A program made the position numbers and the translations under genes. The notes beneath the pieces are model-generated. The model ran no database searches. It was not told where the DNA came from and saw only the letters and a list, made by a program, of their open reading frames with translations. Positions 13,101 through 25,936 of a DNA stretch of 64,000 nt are shown here, piece after piece (positions within the stretch are counted from its first letter, which is position 1; each line of letters opens with the position of its first letter). This DNA is from Arabidopsis thaliana (lineage: Eukaryota; Streptophyta; Magnoliopsida; Brassicales; Brassicaceae), in the NCBI RefSeq assembly GCF_000001735.4, contig NC_003070.9, positions 6,634,001 through 6,698,000 on the forward strand, in the 5' to 3' direction.

Positions 13101-15149
13101 GATCTTGACAACCATTGCATTCACATTAGCATCAACTCATTTCAGGAGAAACCGTGTGAGGCTTCCGGCACCACTTGATCGGTTGACTGGCTTTAACGCA
13201 TTCTGGTACACTCATCACCTTCTAGTGGTTGTCTACATCATGCTCATTGTCCACGGGACCTTCCTGTTCTTTGCTGATAAGTGGTATCAGAAAACGGTAA
13301 GCAGCAGCAACCATAATCTCTCTTTACTTTAAACCGAAAAACCAAATGTCCTGAAACCTAAATTATTGTTGATTACCACTGTTCCCAGACTTGGATGTAC
13401 ATCTCGGTTCCTTTGGTGCTCTACGTGGCAGAACGAAGTCTGCGAGCTTGTAGGTCAAAGCATTACTCTGTCAAAATCCTCAAGGCAACCACCATAAACC
13501 GAGCAAATTCATTCCTGTTAAAAGGTGTTTTAATAACAAAATAAACCCATGAACCTTCAATCTGATCTCTGCAGGTTTCCATGCTACCTGGAGAAGTACT
13601 CAGCTTAATCATGTCAAAGCCTCCTGGATTCAAGTACAAGAGCGGTCAGTACATATTCTTGCAGTGTCCAACTATCTCTCGATTTGAATGGTGAGTACTG
13701 ATACCGAATTCCCATAGTGTTAACAAACATCTCAGGTTTCACTCAGAAAGATATTCCCTAAACTTTTCCAGGCACCCATTTTCTATTACCTCTGCACCAG
13801 GAGATGACCAACTTAGTGTTCACATCCGAACACTCGGAGACTGGACAGAGGAGCTACGACGAGTTCTAACTGTGGGCAAAGATCTTTCAACATGCGTGAT
13901 TGGGCGTTCAAAATTCTCTGCCTATTGCAATATTGATATGATAAAGTAAATTTCAAGACATCTTTGCTTTCTCCTTACTCACTTGGATACCTATTATTAA
14001 CATGGCTTGTTGATCCTGCACTGACAGCCGACCAAAATTACTAGTAGACGGTCCATATGGAGCTCCAGCACAGGACTACAGAAGCTATGATGTCTTGCTC
14101 CTCATTGGACTGGGAATAGGAGCTACTCCTTTCATAAGCATCCTGAAGGATCTGCTGAACAATTCAAGAGACGAACAAACAGTAAGTCCAATTCAGTGCA
14201 CCAGAAAAGTTAGTCTTTTCTAGAACCTTGCACCAAATACATATCTCTAAACTTCATATGGCACAGGACAATGAATTCAGCAGATCGGATTTCAGCTGGA
14301 ATAGCTGTACATCTTCATATACCACAGCAACCCCAACTTCAACACATGGAGGGAAAAAGAAAGCAGTGAAGGCTCACTTTTACTGGGTCACAAGGGAGCC
14401 AGGATCCGTTGAATGGTTTAGAGGAGTAATGGAGGAAATATCAGACATGGACTGCAGAGTAATACTAAACACCAGCATATCATTCATTTGCATCACCTCT
14501 TTACCATTGATCGATATACTAACATATTCCTTCATCTTCTCGTAATACAGGGCCAGATTGAGTTGCACAACTACCTTACAAGCGTATATGATGAAGGTGA
14601 TGCAAGATCAACCCTGATAAAAATGGTCCAGGCTTTGAACCATGCCAAACATGGAGTTGATATTCTATCCGGAACACGGGTAAGAATTGATGCAGGGCAT
14701 ATAACCAGAAACTATTTGCCAATATTACCTATAACTGACAAAATAACATCATTCAAACAGGTGAGAACACATTTTGCAAGGCCCAACTGGAAGGAAGTCT
14801 TCAGTAGCATAGCAAGAAAGCATCCAAATTCGACAGTCGGTAATTATTCTATACAATCAGCTGCTTACCATCAAGACATCTTATAAATCTCTCTTCTAGG
14901 ACTAACGAATTAATACCATTGGAAAAGAAAGAAAACTTGCAATAGGAATTATGACACATGCAAACACATGAACATGTCTGCTAATATTTAGGCCAGGTAT
15001 TACGAAGCATATGTGAAAACAATTTATATAATTGTGCAGGAGTGTTTTACTGCGGCATACAAACCGTGGCAAAGGAGTTGAAGAAGCAAGCACAAGACAT
15101 GAGTCAAAAAACAACCACACGGTTCGAGTTCCATAAGGAGCATTTCTAA
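10189..15149 (+). CDS. RBOHE: Respiratory burst oxidase homolog E, NADPH oxidase
   Basis: Plasma-membrane NADPH oxidase that passes electrons from NADPH through FAD and haem to oxygen, making superoxide outside the cell. RBOHE is known for tapetum and pollen development. Fourteen exons were reconstructed: 10189-10864, 10937-11096, 12070-12118, 12201-12314, 12392-12817, 12913-13296, 13389-13484, 13575-13690, 13772-13945, 14028-14181, 14267-14458, 14551-14679, 14761-14839, 15040-15149. They join in frame to 952 residues, the length I recall for this protein. An EF-hand loop lies at residues 281-292 and a degenerate one follows. The first membrane helix is near 393-412 and haem-ligand histidines lie in the [10 protein letters not shown] and HHLLVV segments. 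The FAD motif HPFSITSAP starts at 675, the NADPH motifs GPYGAP at 740 and GLGIGATPF at 759. The end is the conserved FHKEHF. Intron 7 has a GC donor. Confidence 0.96.
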
Positions 15150-15561
15150 TTCAATGTTACAAGCCAGCTTCTATCACTTTCCCTAAAGTGAGATTCAAAT
15201 CCAGCCCGCCATTATTTTTTTTCACACTAACTTCACAGTCACTTAGCAAAGTAGATTATATACACTATGTTAAAAAAGGAAACATTGTCTTGCCTGTTTG
15301 TATAGACCCCGCCTAAAGGCATGAAAATAACAAATCTAAGTTACTATACGAAATAATATACGTGTCTTTCCCAAGATGATTCAATCTCTCTTTCCATTAC
15401 CACAAGCTACTAGTCACAAAGGCAGAGAAGCAAACAACAAATTTTCATTGATAAGGTGCCTCAGCACAGTATATTGGTACTAAAACACATTCAAGGATAA
15501 GAATAGAGTAATGCCTTTGTGCTAAGTGTACCAAAACTTGCAGTAGAAGACGAGGTTGGAG
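15150..15561. other. Convergent 3' region between RBOHE and the small membrane-protein gene
   Basis: The two genes face each other and this 412-bp gap should hold both 3' untranslated regions. No other feature was seen. Confidence 0.6.
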
Positions 15562-16384
15562 TTAATCATCCTTTATTCTTCTCAGTAATTTAGAAGCCCA
15601 GCGTCGAACCCGTCTCTTAAGTGTATAACCCACAAACACTCCAGCGACAAAGAAAACAGCGCACAACTTTGAACACGTCCAGACCGAAACTCCGCTGCCA
15701 CCAAACACAGTCCCAAGATAGGTCAGATAATTTTCTTAAATTAGAACTAATAGTACACAAAACACGTAAAGCCATTACATATTAGTCGAATCAATCAGAA
15801 ACAACCCAAAGCTCCTACTAGATAGTCTATAATCGACCTGCACAGTTTTGTTCCTCGGGTATCTAAGATCTTAGATCATTTGAACAAGCCATTACAAATT
15901 TACAAGCTCTGTGTGATGTGGAACTGGGAAATCATCATGGTCTCTAGGTTTTGAGCTATAACACAAAATCTGCCCTCTTTTTCATTTTTGTTCCATCTTT
16001 TTAAAATTTCTCTCAAGCAGGCAGACCAATTCATAATCCATCCACAGAAATAGTGATTATTATTATCATCCTTCCCATAATTAGAGAGAATCTGAAAAAT
16101 TGGAGACATGCCCTCACTCACTCACCCAAAATTCTTAAAAGTTCTTAGCTTTACTGGCAAAATGATCTCTTTTCGAACAAATATTGAATAGAAGCAGCTT
16201 ACCTGGGAGGTCTGGTTACCAGAGTGCCGGATCCTGCGTCGTATGTAGTAGTCAAGTTGCCGGCGGCGGCTCGTTTGTCTTGCATCAGATTATCCGCAAA
16301 ATCAGATAGAGAAGACGACGAAGAAGAAGCTGCCGATTTCGCTTCTTTCACCATCTTGCTGTAAAACTTCTCCAAACCCTCCAT
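15562..16384 (-). CDS. Small single-pass membrane protein of unknown function (AT1G19240-like)
   Basis: Two exons, 16203-16384 and 15562-15694 on the minus strand, join at consensus splice sites (CCCAG/GTAAGC donor, GGTGGCAG acceptor) to give about 104 residues. The first half is hydrophilic, with a serine run near residues 20-25. The second exon, invisible to a simple open-frame search because it lacks a start codon, encodes one hydrophobic helix (residues 72-84, SKLCAVFFVAGVFVGYT) followed by a strongly basic tail ending in KDD. The arrangement suggests a tail-anchored protein with its basic C-terminus facing the cytosol or matrix, which is inference. No family was recognised. It lies between RBOHE (convergent) and FMO1 (same strand, about 270 bp upstream). 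Confidence 0.8.
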
Positions 16385-16655
16385 TTCTGGCCGATCAATT
16401 AGGGTTTAGGGTTCAATGATGATTCCAGTCATGAAGGAAGCGATTGCTAAATTGACTTCTCGTTGACCAAAAGGACAAAATTGGAATTTCATAATTACTA
16501 GTTGAAAATAATCCTTGACCAAGGTCATACAATAATACAATATTATTATATAAAATATCATGTACTTTACACATACATTTATTTATTCATTAATTATACA
16601 TCCATCACACAACAATTCGTAACAATTTCATTTTGTAATATATATTCAATTTAGT

Positions 16656-19053
16656 TTAAGCAGTCATATCTTCTTTTTCTTCTTGACCGAGTCGGTAATC
16701 TTGAGAACCATAAGGACTAAAAGCTTCAAGGAGGAAGTTGGATTTACGCCAAGGATTGAGTCCCATGTCGTTGCACATATCATCAGCATGTTGGATGCTG
16801 AACGTGGAAATGCAATGACGTTTGTAGAATCTGCTTGAGTTTCTCGTCACTTCCATTTCTTTTAAGAATTGATCCAACATCTTCTCTTTGCTTGGTAATC
16901 TGAATTTCTCATCCACTAGCCGGCTTAGCCACATTGAACGTAGCTCTGATGTGTGTAAGTTCGAGCTGCTTTGGACGTATCCTACGAAACCCATGTTTGG
17001 TATCAATGGATGGATTGTTCCCCTGTAAATGATTTAGTTTGTATAAGCAACGGTCCAAATTTCATGAGTATACTAATAAAAGAATATATAGGCTTCCACT
17101 TGTACCACTGAATATGTTTATAGTCATAGAACTATATATTATAGCATGATCGTCTTTTTAAGTGTGCAACTAATGCATTTTCACATAATTTCAATTAATC
17201 TAAAGACGATTTTTATGTGTATGTACCTGTATAAAGGCATGACACCGCTTGGAAACTCAAGCCAAGTTCGGAAAGGTTCAGGAACAATAGCTTTGAGCTT
17301 CTTCTTGCCATCATAACCAGTAGCAAGTATCACAACATCAGCTTCTAATGTCGTCCCATCTTCAAACACAATCCCTTCTTCATAAAACCACCATTTTGAT
17401 GATTTCTTAAACCGGATCATCCCTTTATCCGCTTCCTCAAAGAAATTCTCCGGTATGATCGCCATTTGACAAGAAGCATAGTCTTCCTCGAAAGAATGGT
17501 TTGGTTTTAGACCATATTTCTCAAGAGGTAGCTTCCATAAAACATATGATTCGATGAACTTGGAAACTACGGCACGCTGTTGTCACATATATGTTAAGAA
17601 ACTTATAAAATTCTCAAGATTTTTGCATATAGAGAAGTGAAAAAGGTAATAAGATGACTAACCAGAAGAGAGAAGAGGAGGCAAAAGAGAGTTCTAAGGA
17701 AGCTTTGGTTAGGCCTATCATGGAGGAACTGAGAAGCTCTCGAAGAGTAGAACAAGAAGAATGGTAAGCCCCACACCCAATAATGTGGGATCCCCCAATG
17801 AGTTGTTCTCACCACCATTGTGCAAGCTTTTCCTCCTTCCCCTGCAAAATTTAAATATTATATTTAATTATGGGAATCAGATTAAATAAAGATCGAAATC
17901 GGTCATCTTAGGATATATATTTAATATGTTGTTTAATTAACTTGCGAGTAACTGTTTAATTGTTGCCAACTAGAACCATATACGTTCCAAGTCCAACCGA
18001 AAAGAAATAATATATACTAGTAAGTAAGACAATTATTGCTATCACTATATAGTATATATATTTTATCTTTATTTTGACTTGATCAGCCAATTATTAAGAG
18101 TGAAGCTAATTTATATAAATAGACATAGATATCTATGTACCTTGATTAGCTAAAGCAGACTCTAAAGCCAAATCAATGGCGGATTTCTTGAAGCCGATGA
18201 CGGCTACTTTTTTGCCACTGAGGAGAGTAGAAGCTTCTTCTTTCTCTAACTTGCAGTAATCCATCGAATGCATTACTTTTCCTTGAAACATCTCCGGCCC
18301 TTTCTTTGCCGGAAAAGCTGGTATTCTTGGAACGTCGCCGTATTTCCCGGTACACACAACCACGAACTCAAATGCATGCCACTGCACACAAAAACATTGA
18401 TATACAATATTTCATAAATGATGCATGCAGTAATATGGCAGTTTGAGATCCGGCTTAGGCTTCAAAGTTACCGAAAAACAATCGAGACAAACATTGAGAT
18501 ACGTAAGTTTAAATATGCGTATGCACCATTTGCTCGTGTAAATGCATGCATATGCAAATATATGAGACTGAATTAGCATTAAAGAATTGAGACAAACCTG
18601 AATATCTCCAGAATCTCCGATCTGAACAGCAACTTCCCATACAGGTTTTCCGGGCAACAAGTTGCCGTAAGCACCAAGGTCAACCATCTGAGGAGTTTCG
18701 CCATCACCGATGAACCTTACTTCGATGACCTTAGAGCCAAACTTCATGAATTTGAGAAGATCAAAATGTTTGGCATAAGATTCCAAGTAATCTAATATCT
18801 CAAGGTAAGGTGGGAAAGTTGTGTCATCTCTATTATTGGGCCATGGAAAGTCGGAGAACTCGTAATCGACTCGAGCCGATTGTAATTTAGTCGTCTCGTA
18901 AGTGCAGCTCCTCCAAACACCTCCGACTGAATCCGAGGCTTCGAATACGGTCGGGTTGTGATGAACTAAGTTCTTAGCGGCTGCTAATCCGCTAACACCA
19001 GCACCGATGATGGCTACTCTCGAAGAAGTAAGCTTATCATAGTTAGAAGCCAT
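16656..19053 (-). CDS. FMO1: Flavin-dependent monooxygenase 1
   Basis: FMO1 N-hydroxylates pipecolic acid to N-hydroxypipecolic acid, the mobile signal of systemic acquired resistance. Five exons on the minus strand are 18598-19053, 18141-18381, 17663-17841, 17227-17576 and 16656-17022. They give 530 residues, the known length. The FAD-binding GAGVSG motif is at 17-22, the second nucleotide-binding motif GFKKSA at 215-220, and the LATGY motif typical of this superfamily at 376-380. All junctions are GT-AG and preserve frame. A TATA-like box and a G-box sit upstream. Its defence role echoes that of the neighbouring NADPH oxidase, but the two share no promoter. Confidence 0.97.
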
Positions 19054-19154
19054 CTGAGAGAGGTTATGCTAGAGAGAAGAGAGATTAATGGTTTTGAGGA
19101 GAGGAATGGTTTTGATGAAGAGTGTTTTGAGTTGTTTGTGAGTTTGCATGAACA

Positions 19155-19230
19155 TATTTATAAGATGTTTTTGGGTCGGGTCGGGTATTGTGTAGTCGGG
19201 TCAGGAATGAGTTTTATTAGGGAGCACGTG
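19155..19230 (-). promoter_or_regulatory. FMO1 core promoter: TATA box and G-box
   Basis: Read on the minus strand, TATAAATA lies at 19162-19155, about 100 bases before the FMO1 start codon. The palindrome AGCACGTGCT, a G-box, is centred near 19228, about 65 bases further upstream. A W-box core TTGACC occurs near 19494. These fit an inducible defence gene, but binding is inferred from motif alone. Confidence 0.45.
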
Positions 19231-22200
19231 CTTTTGAATATTAGTTTAGTTTCGAGTAGGTTTGAAAGATCTAAACTGTTTTTTTTTTATCGCTGAGAAA
19301 TTTTGTGGTTATTGTGAGGAAATTTCTGCAAGCGTGAGAAATATATTAAAAATTCGCTTTGTGTATTTGTTCGTGTTAAATTTCTAAGTACTTTCAAGAA
19401 GTCTAATGGAATATTTTCTCTTTTGTTAAATTAGGTTTTTAACTTGCTTTGTCTTCTTGAATATGAACAATTAAGAGCTTCTTAGTCTATAAATTGACCC
19501 AACTGTATTATATACAAATGCATAGATTTTTTTATATCAAAAATAGGTTTAAAACAAATTCTTGGTTCCATTAATATCGTTATCGAAATCTCCTTCCTAT
19601 TTAAAATGTACTCTCGAATATCATTTGAGAATATTATAAGAATGAGAGAAAATTCCATTGTCCTCGGTGACAAAATTGATATATATATATATATATATAT
19701 ATATGTTTATTGCGAATTTACTTACAAAAATTATCTGACATCTAAATTTTATGGATAGTTGTTTATCGAGAAATATCGTGCGTGATAGAACGGATGACTG
19801 TATGTAAGCAATTTGATCGCTCATTAGCGAATCTAACTCAACTTAACACATGTGTTCTAGTCTACTCTTTTTATTTACAATCAATATGTATGCTTTCTTG
19901 AGATAATTATAACATCATATACGTACAGCTTAATACACGGGAAAATGTTTGTTTTTCCGAGAGCTTTCTAACGTTTAAGTCTTGAAAGAACAATATAATT
20001 ATTGTTTTTAATCAATAAAGGAAATGTTCTCCGCAATGAAGTAAGACAAATAAAATGAACATCATAATTTTTACAATGTACATAAGACACATCCTTAAAA
20101 AAATAATTAACATAGTCGACAAAGACAATCTTGATTATGGTTTGATTTCCGCACAAGAAACGGGTCCGGATTGAAGCCATCCCTTATTAACAAGCCGTTG
20201 AAGAGCATGTACAGAGGTGAATTGAAATTTTCTATGTGTGATGAATTTAATAGTTTGGGTGGAATTATGATATATATAGTTAGTTCATGGTGAATTAGGT
20301 AAACTGTAAAGCATAGAAGTATATGGTGATACGAGTAGAGCGCCTTTAATTCATGTAAATTGCTATATGCAGCCCTTACTCTTACTATTCTCATACATTA
20401 CAAGATCTTGAGTTTAATTTATCAACGAGAAAAAACAAAACGAAAAAAAGTATAATCTTTATATGGTCTTTGGTGGATAGACTTTATAAATGTATTTTAA
20501 TTAATCATTATTGGTCTATTCTTAATCTGTTATTTCTGTCAGGTTCTTGAACTATAACTACTACTATCTCTATTTATTTATTTTATTTTTTGTCTCTAGT
20601 TTACTTTTGACTAAATCTTTATCCCTAAAAGCGAATTAAAATAATAATCGAGTACGTGTCCATGCAAGTGTTGAATTTCAAAACAATGGAAAAAAGTCTA
20701 GGTAGCCTTATCACTTATATTTGACTATCACCCAAAACTATGAATTGTATAAGCACACATTGACGAAGGATTTTTCCGACTAAATTTATGTTATACATTT
20801 TTATTTTTATCAAATTTGTGTCCAATTGTATTATTAGTTATACTATATATATTAAAAAGATAGAAAAAGAGATATAAAACAGTAAGATTACGAAATTGTT
20901 AAAGACAACGTAGTAATACATAAAGCGGTAAGGATTTTGTACCACCTTACTTTTAGAAATCATAAGTTTATATCTGCGATACTATAATGTAAGTTCAATT
21001 AAGAAGGAAATACATGATGGTAATATAATAATAATGTGGATTATCTAAGAAAATATAGCTATTACCATTACAGAAAAAGAGATTCAATTGCATCACATAA
21101 TTTGTGTCAAAAAATTAAATGATACTAATTTGAATCATTTATTTATTAATAATACAAAAATTATAATTTAACATCAGTTACAATAATTATTTAACATCAT
21201 TAATGCACACATTAGAATAAAAATATGTTCTAAAAAAAAAGAACAATTGTTCTCTCAAATTAATAGAATATATAGCTTGACTTAAGATATGTTGTCACAC
21301 AACACTCTGCACATATATATAAACCAAAATAAGACTAGTCCTTTTTTTTGTTGGGTTGACCATTCTTCTTTCTTTTCTTTCCTTTTTTTGCCAACAACCA
21401 TTCTTCTATAATATTGTCACTTGCGATGGTTTTTTTAGTATTATTAGCATATATGTATTTCGCAAATACGAAAAAAACAAAATCCAGTTGTCCTTATTTT
21501 CTGTTATTTATACTAACTCAAATACGTACACATCTATAATAATTTTATATCCAACCATGACATACCCCTAATCAGTTAGTAAATGATGTTTAATTAGGTA
21601 TCTTAACATGTGTACCGAGTAAGCCAATTTTTTGTTAGTCGTGAATGTGGAGAATCTTCAAGTCAGACGTAACAGCACAAAAAAAATGAAGCCTAGTGAC
21701 TAAGTCACAAATATACTTAATTAACTTGGTAGATTGTCAGTATCAGATTTTATGAGAAAACTAATGTCGATTTTTTTTGTATTTACTGTAATACAATCAT
21801 TTGGTTGATTAACTGAGTCAAGGTTGTTTATGTATCAAATCACTTTAAATTTGAGGAATATCAAATAATATGATGAGCATGATATATGTATATTTATGCT
21901 ATATAGAATACTTATGTATATATATATATATATAGTCATACAAAAATGATCAAATATAGTGAAAAGAGGAGGATCGTTAAGAAAAAAAGAGAGCGAGAGA
22001 GAGAGGAGGAAGTAACAAAGAAAATGAGGAGTTTGAACTCAAACAGAGGAGAGAAAGTTAGGAATATGGTTTGAGAAAATAAAAAAGGAAGAGAGTATGT
22101 ACAATGTACCATTTTAATTGTTTGGTACGAATCAATTTTCTTACGATTGATATTTCGTAATCTTACTTCTTGTCTTTGTTACATGCATGTTTGGTGTGGT

Positions 22201-23150
22201 CCTAACTCCTAAGCATCTTATATATGCCCCTCCATCATAATCGAGAGAGAGAGAGAGAAAAAAGCGATATACAGTTTAACAAAGGTAAACTTTTATTTGA
22301 TGTTACTATTTTCCCCTCTAATATTTACCATTCCCTTTTAAGATTTTTGCATTTTAATTATCATATTAACGAATATTTGTTATTTTAAGTTATCAACTGT
22401 GTATAGATTTATTTAGATTTGTTTTAAATTTCACGCGGGTGTCCTTGTCTCTGTGAGCATATACTTAGTTGCTGCATAAACAATTAAACATATACAATCT
22501 ATATGAGCGTTGATAATATTATCGAAGTCTTTTTTTTTTCTCTTAATTGATTGCGTATTGTTTGTACTTTGTACAATGATCAACACGACAACACTCAACA
22601 GTAAACACAAAAACACATATAGAACCCTAACCTTTGAAACTATATATCAAACGAATTCAGATCCTAATCAACAACTACCAATAGTTAATAAGTACATTCT
22701 CGTAATAGTATAATTAAAAGTTTTCTTTGTTTGCAACAAGAACATATTTCATCATTGAAAAATGAAAAGTTAAGACGGATGGACCGGTCAAGATATTATT
22801 TTATATAACATCTGGATCAACTGATCGAGATTTGATCAAATACTAACAATATAGAGCTAACAACATAATTTCACTTTGTGAAACCAACAACGTTGAATCT
22901 TCTCTTGAAAGTTTCATAGCACTTGAAATCTTCATAACATTGACTTCTACTGTAAGATATTAAACTATATATGAATGCGTCGACTATTTCTATTTTTGAC
23001 CTAGTAAATAAATAAAAGGCCTTAACTTGGAAGTTTTAGAAACGTACGGATTTAAGATTTTAAAACAAAAATAAATAAAAACGTATTGAAAAAGTTTTAC
23101 AAAAATAAAAGTAGATGAAACTTGATGTTCAAGGTTCTTCTTTGGTTAGG
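19231..23150. other. Intergenic DNA between FMO1 and the hAT element
   Basis: About 3.9 kb of AT-rich sequence without a supported gene; open frames are short and featureless. It contains simple repeats: (AT)13 at 19679-19704, an AT run near 21910-21933 and a GA run at 22243-22258. The part nearest FMO1 presumably carries its regulatory sequence. Confidence 0.55.
19679..19704. repeat. AT dinucleotide microsatellite
   Basis: Thirteen uninterrupted AT units, likely length-variable between accessions. Confidence 0.85.
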
Positions 23151-23259
23151 TGTGTTGGCAGTGGCGGAGCCAGAACAATGACTCATTGGGGTCAAAAATA
23201 AATTAAACGAAACGATAAACTTTACTATAAACATAACAATGTCATTACAAATAAAAATT

Positions 23260-25569
23260 CTAAAGATGAACTCTGCGTTCACTCATATCTTGGAATCGTT
23301 TTATCACCGATTCGTTTGTAACAGTGTTAAGTGCTTGCTTTTCAATAAAACAAACAAGACAATCACTTAAGAACATATCACCGATACGGTTACGCAATGT
23401 AGTCTTCACAAAATTCATCGCGGAAAAACATCTTTCGACAGTTGCCGTTGCAACAGGAAGAATCAAAGATACCTTTAGAAGACGATATACCAAAGGATGT
23501 GAAAGATGCTTTCTTGTCTCTACCATCACACGAGCAAGATCACCAAGACACTTTAAATCTGTAAACCTTTCATCGTTTTTCACATTATCAAGGTAGATCT
23601 CAAGTTGATGATCAAGAGATCTACGCTCCACAAAACTAAAGTCATCTGGATAAAACTCGGTCAATCTCACGAGCATGGACTTATCAAACTGACGAAAAGA
23701 ATCTATCGGACTCAAAGATGACATGCAAATAAGTAGTTCAGAATTCACCTCATCAAAGCGGTCATTAAACTCTTGAAGTTGCATATCTAAGACAGTGTAG
23801 AAACAATCCACCTTATAGTGATGCAAGTTGGTTATACCGGTCTTTTTCCTTGGTCTTCTAGAATCAACAAATTCTTCCTCCATTTTAAGCATTCCAGTGT
23901 TATTTTTCTCGCTAAAAGAACTAACTTTAGCCATAAAAGCATCCCATCCATCGTCTCTAACCTTTTGCAACTGACATTTAGTAGTTTTCACCAATGAAAT
24001 AGCATTTAAGATATCTTGATCTTTTCTTTGCAAAGCCTTTGATAAGCTATCAGTGAGTCCCATAACAAGCAACATCAACTCCAGATAGAAAACAAAATCA
24101 AAGGTGTGAAAATACTTGAGAATACCATATGCTTGTTGTCTTTTGGTGGTGTCGGTGCCTTCATCCTGGATATACTCGAGAACTATAACTATAGATGAAA
24201 ACAACTCCTCAAGACGCAACAAAGTCTTATAATGTGAACCCCAACGAGTATTTCCAGGTCTTTGAAGGGAAAGTTCTTGGTTTAACCCAGTTCCTGTCTT
24301 AATTTCACCATTGCTAATCTTTTCTTCCACTTTTTGCCGATGGATTTCCCGGATCTTATCTTTTCTTTTGCAAGAAGCTCCAACAACATTTAGCAAAACA
24401 GAAATCATATAAAAAAACTCTCCAACTTCAACATGTTTTTTTGCAACTGCCATGACAACCAATTGTAGTTGATGAGCGAAGCAATGCACATAATATGCAG
24501 AGCTACTTTCTTTCAAAATCAATGATCTCAGTCCATTGAACTCTCCTTTCATGTTGCTAGCTCCATCGTATCCCTGCCCTCTCAGCTTTTTCAAACTCAA
24601 TCCATATTTAGCAAACAAAGAATCAATAGCACTTTTTAGAGATAAAGAAGATGTCTCTTGCACATGAATAACACCAATAAATCTTTCTTTAACTACCCCA
24701 TACTTATCAACGAAGCGAAAAACTACTGCCATTTGCTCTTTATCTGAAGCATCAGCCGATTCATCTACAAGCAAGCCAAAGACATCATTATCCATTTCTT
24801 CAATAATAGATCTAGTTACCTCTTTTGAAAAGCAATGGACAATATCTTTTTGAATTGGTGGAGATGTCATCTGGTTATTTTTAGGAGCATTTTTCAACAC
24901 AACTTTCTTTACAACTTCATTCTGACCAGCTGTATACTTCAAAAGCTCTACAAAATTACCCTTATTTGTTGACTCTTCTGATTCATCATGACCACGAAAT
25001 GGTAATCCTTGATGTAACAAGTGTCGAGAAACATCAATGGAAGCATTCAACCAGATTCGATAATCATTCTTCACAACATCGGTTTGCTTATGGAGAGCAT
25101 GCTTGATGGACTGACCTTGTCTCATCAAATCCTCACATTTTCTTTTTGCATTATTGTGAAAACTATTCACATCCAATCCCACATGTTGGTCCAACCTATC
25201 AGCCTTATTCCAACTACAAAAACCAGTTGATAGAAAGCTATCACTCCCTCCTTGATTTCCAGTTTGATCTCTGAATAAGTAACAATACAAGCAAAAAGCT
25301 TTTTCTTTCTCCACACTATACTCCAACCAATCACCATACAAATCAAACCATTTTGGATTAAAACGGCGTAACACCTTTCCAATTGCTATTTGTTTAAACT
25401 TATGACCACGAGGTTGACAAGGTCCCCTAATCAAATATTCACGTCGTACCTCATCTCTTTGATTAGGATGATAACTTAGAATGCTTTTTCTCTTTGCGGG
25501 ATCACTTGGCAATTCATTTAAATTAATATCAGGTGGTGGCGGAGATTTTCTTTTCAGAAACCGATACAT
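23260..25569 (-). CDS. hAT-family transposase with TTF-type zinc finger (AT1G19260-like)
   Basis: A 769-residue protein from one uninterrupted frame. The order is: N-terminal TTF-type zinc-finger region with a CLYC pair near residue 93; a DUF4371-type RNase H-like core with VDES (Asp269) and GYDGAS (Asp335), which I take as the first two catalytic acids; a conserved RPGNTRWGSHYKTL block near 437-450; and the C-terminal hAT dimerisation domain around LILPVATATVERCFS, with Glu712 the likely third acid. The start at 25569 is preferred over an in-frame ATG ten codons upstream, because that ATG lies inside a splice acceptor (TTTTTTGTATGTAG). A matching donor CAAG/GTAAAC implies a 5' leader intron at 25590-25978. 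Such genes are either live transposases or domesticated regulators. Here the surrounding transposon ends are intact. Confidence 0.92.
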   Translation of the reverse strand: MYRFLKRKSPPPPDINLNELPSDPAKRKSILSYHPNQRDEVRREYLIRGPCQPRGHKFKQIAIGKVLRRFNPKWFDLYGDWLEYSVEKEKAFCLYCYLFRDQTGNQGGSDSFLSTGFCSWNKADRLDQHVGLDVNSFHNNAKRKCEDLMRQGQSIKHALHKQTDVVKNDYRIWLNASIDVSRHLLHQGLPFRGHDESEESTNKGNFVELLKYTAGQNEVVKKVVLKNAPKNNQMTSPPIQKDIVHCFSKEVTRSIIEEMDNDVFGLLVDESADASDKEQMAVVFRFVDKYGVVKERFIGVIHVQETSSLSLKSAIDSLFAKYGLSLKKLRGQGYDGASNMKGEFNGLRSLILKESSSAYYVHCFAHQLQLVVMAVAKKHVEVGEFFYMISVLLNVVGASCKRKDKIREIHRQKVEEKISNGEIKTGTGLNQELSLQRPGNTRWGSHYKTLLRLEELFSSIVIVLEYIQDEGTDTTKRQQAYGILKYFHTFDFVFYLELMLLVMGLTDSLSKALQRKDQDILNAISLVKTTKCQLQKVRDDGWDAFMAKVSSFSEKNNTGMLKMEEEFVDSRRPRKKTGITNLHHYKVDCFYTVLDMQLQEFNDRFDEVNSELLICMSSLSPIDSFRQFDKSMLVRLTEFYPDDFSFVERRSLDHQLEIYLDNVKNDERFTDLKCLGDLARVMVETRKHLSHPLVYRLLKVSLILPVATATVERCFSAMNFVKTTLRNRIGDMFLSDCLVCFIEKQALNTVTNESVIKRFQDMSERRVHL

Positions 25570-25933
25570 TATTTTTGTTGTTGCCTTGCCTACATACAAA
25601 AAATAAGAATCAATATAAAAATCATGAGTTGAAACTTAAATCAAACATAAAAATTGTTTTCTCCGTGGCCTTATCATGATTCATGACAACTTTAATTTTT
25701 GTCATTAGTAAAAATTACTGTGAGATTAAATTAGAAACTAAAACAAACTACATCAAAAATTAAGAAGAAAACAGTATATTGACGACTAACGTTACAAAGA
25801 AAACTCATGAATAATGACGAATTGAGTTTTTAATTTTTGACAGAATAACAACACCAAAAACTAAATTAATCACAAACGAATTTTGCTTAAGTGATCAAAT
25901 TGAAATTGGTTGATAGTTAATTAAACTTTATAT

Positions 25934-25936
<3 letters not shown>

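Noticed and set aside
13534-13534. GT donor at AAAAG/GTGTTTTA as an alternative end of RBOHE exon 7
   Set aside because: Joining it to the next exon shifts the reading frame and loses the conserved [18 protein letters not shown] segment.
19066-19296. 76-codon plus-strand frame upstream of FMO1
   Set aside because: It overlaps the FMO1 leader, TATA box and G-box, and has no domain or conserved composition.
25570-25599. Ten-residue N-terminal extension of the hAT transposase
   Set aside because: Its ATG lies within a strong splice acceptor with a matching upstream donor, so it should be removed from the mRNA.
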